A DNA stretch of 5,326 nt from Dehalococcoidia bacterium (GTDB lineage: Bacteria; Chloroflexota; Dehalococcoidia; UBA2985), in contig JASLXI010000082.1 of assembly GCA_030740415.1 (NCBI GenBank), positions 1-5,326 of the forward strand, written 5' to 3'. The notes under the pieces were generated by a model that had not been told where the DNA came from, ran no database searches, and saw nothing but the letters and a program-made list of their open reading frames with translations. A program made the position numbers and the translations under genes. This document shows, in pieces, positions 5,057 through 5,326 of this stretch; the first letter of the stretch is position 1; each line of letters starts with the position of its first letter.

Positions 5057-5326
5057 TCACGCCAGCGCCTCCGCAAGCACCTCTGCCAAGTGCCGCGGCA
5101 TACGACCAGTGCCGTGCTGGATTTGGTGACGGCATGAGATGCCTGTAACCACAACCTCACTCTCTTCGTCGCCTTCAGGGACAGCGAGAAACAGGCGCTG
5201 TCCTCCGATTGCCATGGAAACGTCATAGTGTTCCCTCTCGTAACCAAAGGCCCCTGCCATGCCACAGCACCCCGCATCGCTATCCTCCACGTGGAATCCT
5301 GGCACCAGCCTCAAGGCCGCCAAAGC
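5057..5326 (-). CDS. C-terminal part of an FAD/Fe-S oxidoreductase (FAD-linked oxidase with CCG Fe-S domain), partial
   Basis: Ninety codons (89 residues before the TGA at 5059-5057) are visible, entering from the right edge in frame. LRLVPGFHVEDSDAGCCGMA, GAFGYEREHYDVSMAIG and TGISCRHQIQHGTGRMPRHL, ending EVLAEALA, match the C-terminal cysteine-rich CCG region of large FAD-binding oxidases with Fe-S domains (glycolate oxidase / GlpC-type). There AGCCGMAGSFGYE and SCR-QI-HGTG are hallmark sequences. The CCG cysteines are thought to bind an Fe-S cluster or act in heterodisulfide-type electron transfer. The FAD-binding and ferredoxin domains would lie outside the window, so the electron donor cannot be inferred. 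The stop overlaps the GTG of the DUF6941-like gene by four bases (GTGA), which implies one operon with translational coupling. The visible part is undamaged. Confidence 0.85.
   Translation of the reverse strand, partial: ALAALRLVPGFHVEDSDAGCCGMAGAFGYEREHYDVSMAIGGQRLFLAVPEGDEESEVVVTGISCRHQIQHGTGRMPRHLAEVLAEALA

Larger units (their letters stand above)
4642..5060 (-). pseudogene. DUF6941-like protein gene with three apparent frameshifts
   Basis: The gene opens with GTG 5060-5058, with GGAGG seven bases upstream; the GTGA overlaps the stop of the preceding oxidoreductase. Residues from about 8 read PNIQYALFCSDFIENTSQVS and ILGVLDG, the start expected of DUF6941-type proteins (…YALLCDD…GK-S-IGV). 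Near 4925-4911 the frame changes to give VFTLRMVLGINARKAVFR. At 4857 one extra T returns it to the first frame (KLGITRPSGG…SVGLEGFESRPG…ANLDMGVSEDGVYSFTVHLD). Near 4686-4683 it shifts again to GRLPMSFAIHFVD and TGA (4644-4642). Undoing one deletion, one insertion and one deletion gives exactly 140 codons, a usual length for such proteins. As it stands the first frame yields 130 residues ending AVCP at 4668, with a scrambled middle. Function of the family is unknown. The coherent beta-strand pattern in each segment argues the indels are real breaks in one gene, or sequencing errors. The family name is by resemblance. Confidence 0.6.

Noticed and set aside
1..5326. CRISPR array, tRNA or rRNA genes, riboswitch
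   Set aside because: I saw no regularly spaced direct repeats, no cloverleaf-like element with a CCA-type end, and no rRNA or riboswitch signature on either strand.

Overview
The window is a moderately GC-rich bacterial segment carrying housekeeping and redox genes, several of them broken. The gene set is a glutaredoxin/thioredoxin-reductase fusion, a GH15 glycosidase, RNase III, MtaB, a YtnP-like metallo-beta-lactamase-fold hydrolase, a DUF6941-like protein and an FAD/Fe-S oxidoreductase whose tail reads AGCCGMAGAFGYE. This resembles Chloroflexota (Dehalococcoidia/SAR202-like) gene content. That placement is inference from protein flavour, not a database match.

Layout. Everything is on the minus strand except mtaB. 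Read in the minus direction from the right edge, there is first the C-terminal end of an FAD/Fe-S oxidoreductase (5326-5057). It overlaps by GTGA a DUF6941-like gene (5060-4642) that can only be read through with three small indels. After an AT-rich gap comes a possible 61-aa small ORF with a strong ribosome site (4498-4313). This leads into an intact MBL-fold hydrolase (about 4329-3469), and then a small dimeric alpha/beta-barrel (ABM-like) protein (3313-3062). The 3' end of the latter overlaps the end of the convergent plus-strand gene mtaB (1714-3105), which is intact and has its own promoter.

Left of mtaB is a gene graveyard on the minus strand. It holds a glutaredoxin with an in-frame TGA just before its CxxC (1523-1272) and a second, apparently intact glutaredoxin (1157-918). 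The second one was once the N-terminal domain of a glutaredoxin-thioredoxin reductase fusion. Its reductase part survives only as about 50 codons with amber stops and a frameshift (917-763), and is joined directly to the last 75-80 residues of a GH15 glycosidase (775-533). Finally there is an RNase III reading frame (519-1). Near the conserved ALEAL segment of its catalytic helix it runs without a frame break into the helix-turn-helix region of an IS3-family OrfA transposase, and it leaves the window still open.

The strongest signals for a second look are the in-frame RNase III::OrfA fusion and its junction at a motif shared by both families; the UGA before the glutaredoxin active site; the TrxR::GH15 deletion scar; and two inverted repeats lying at the frameshift sites of the DUF6941-like gene. 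No CRISPR array, tRNA, rRNA or complete insertion sequence was seen. The decay and chimeric joins may be real genome erosion, or in part assembly or sequencing artefacts; the sequence alone cannot decide.
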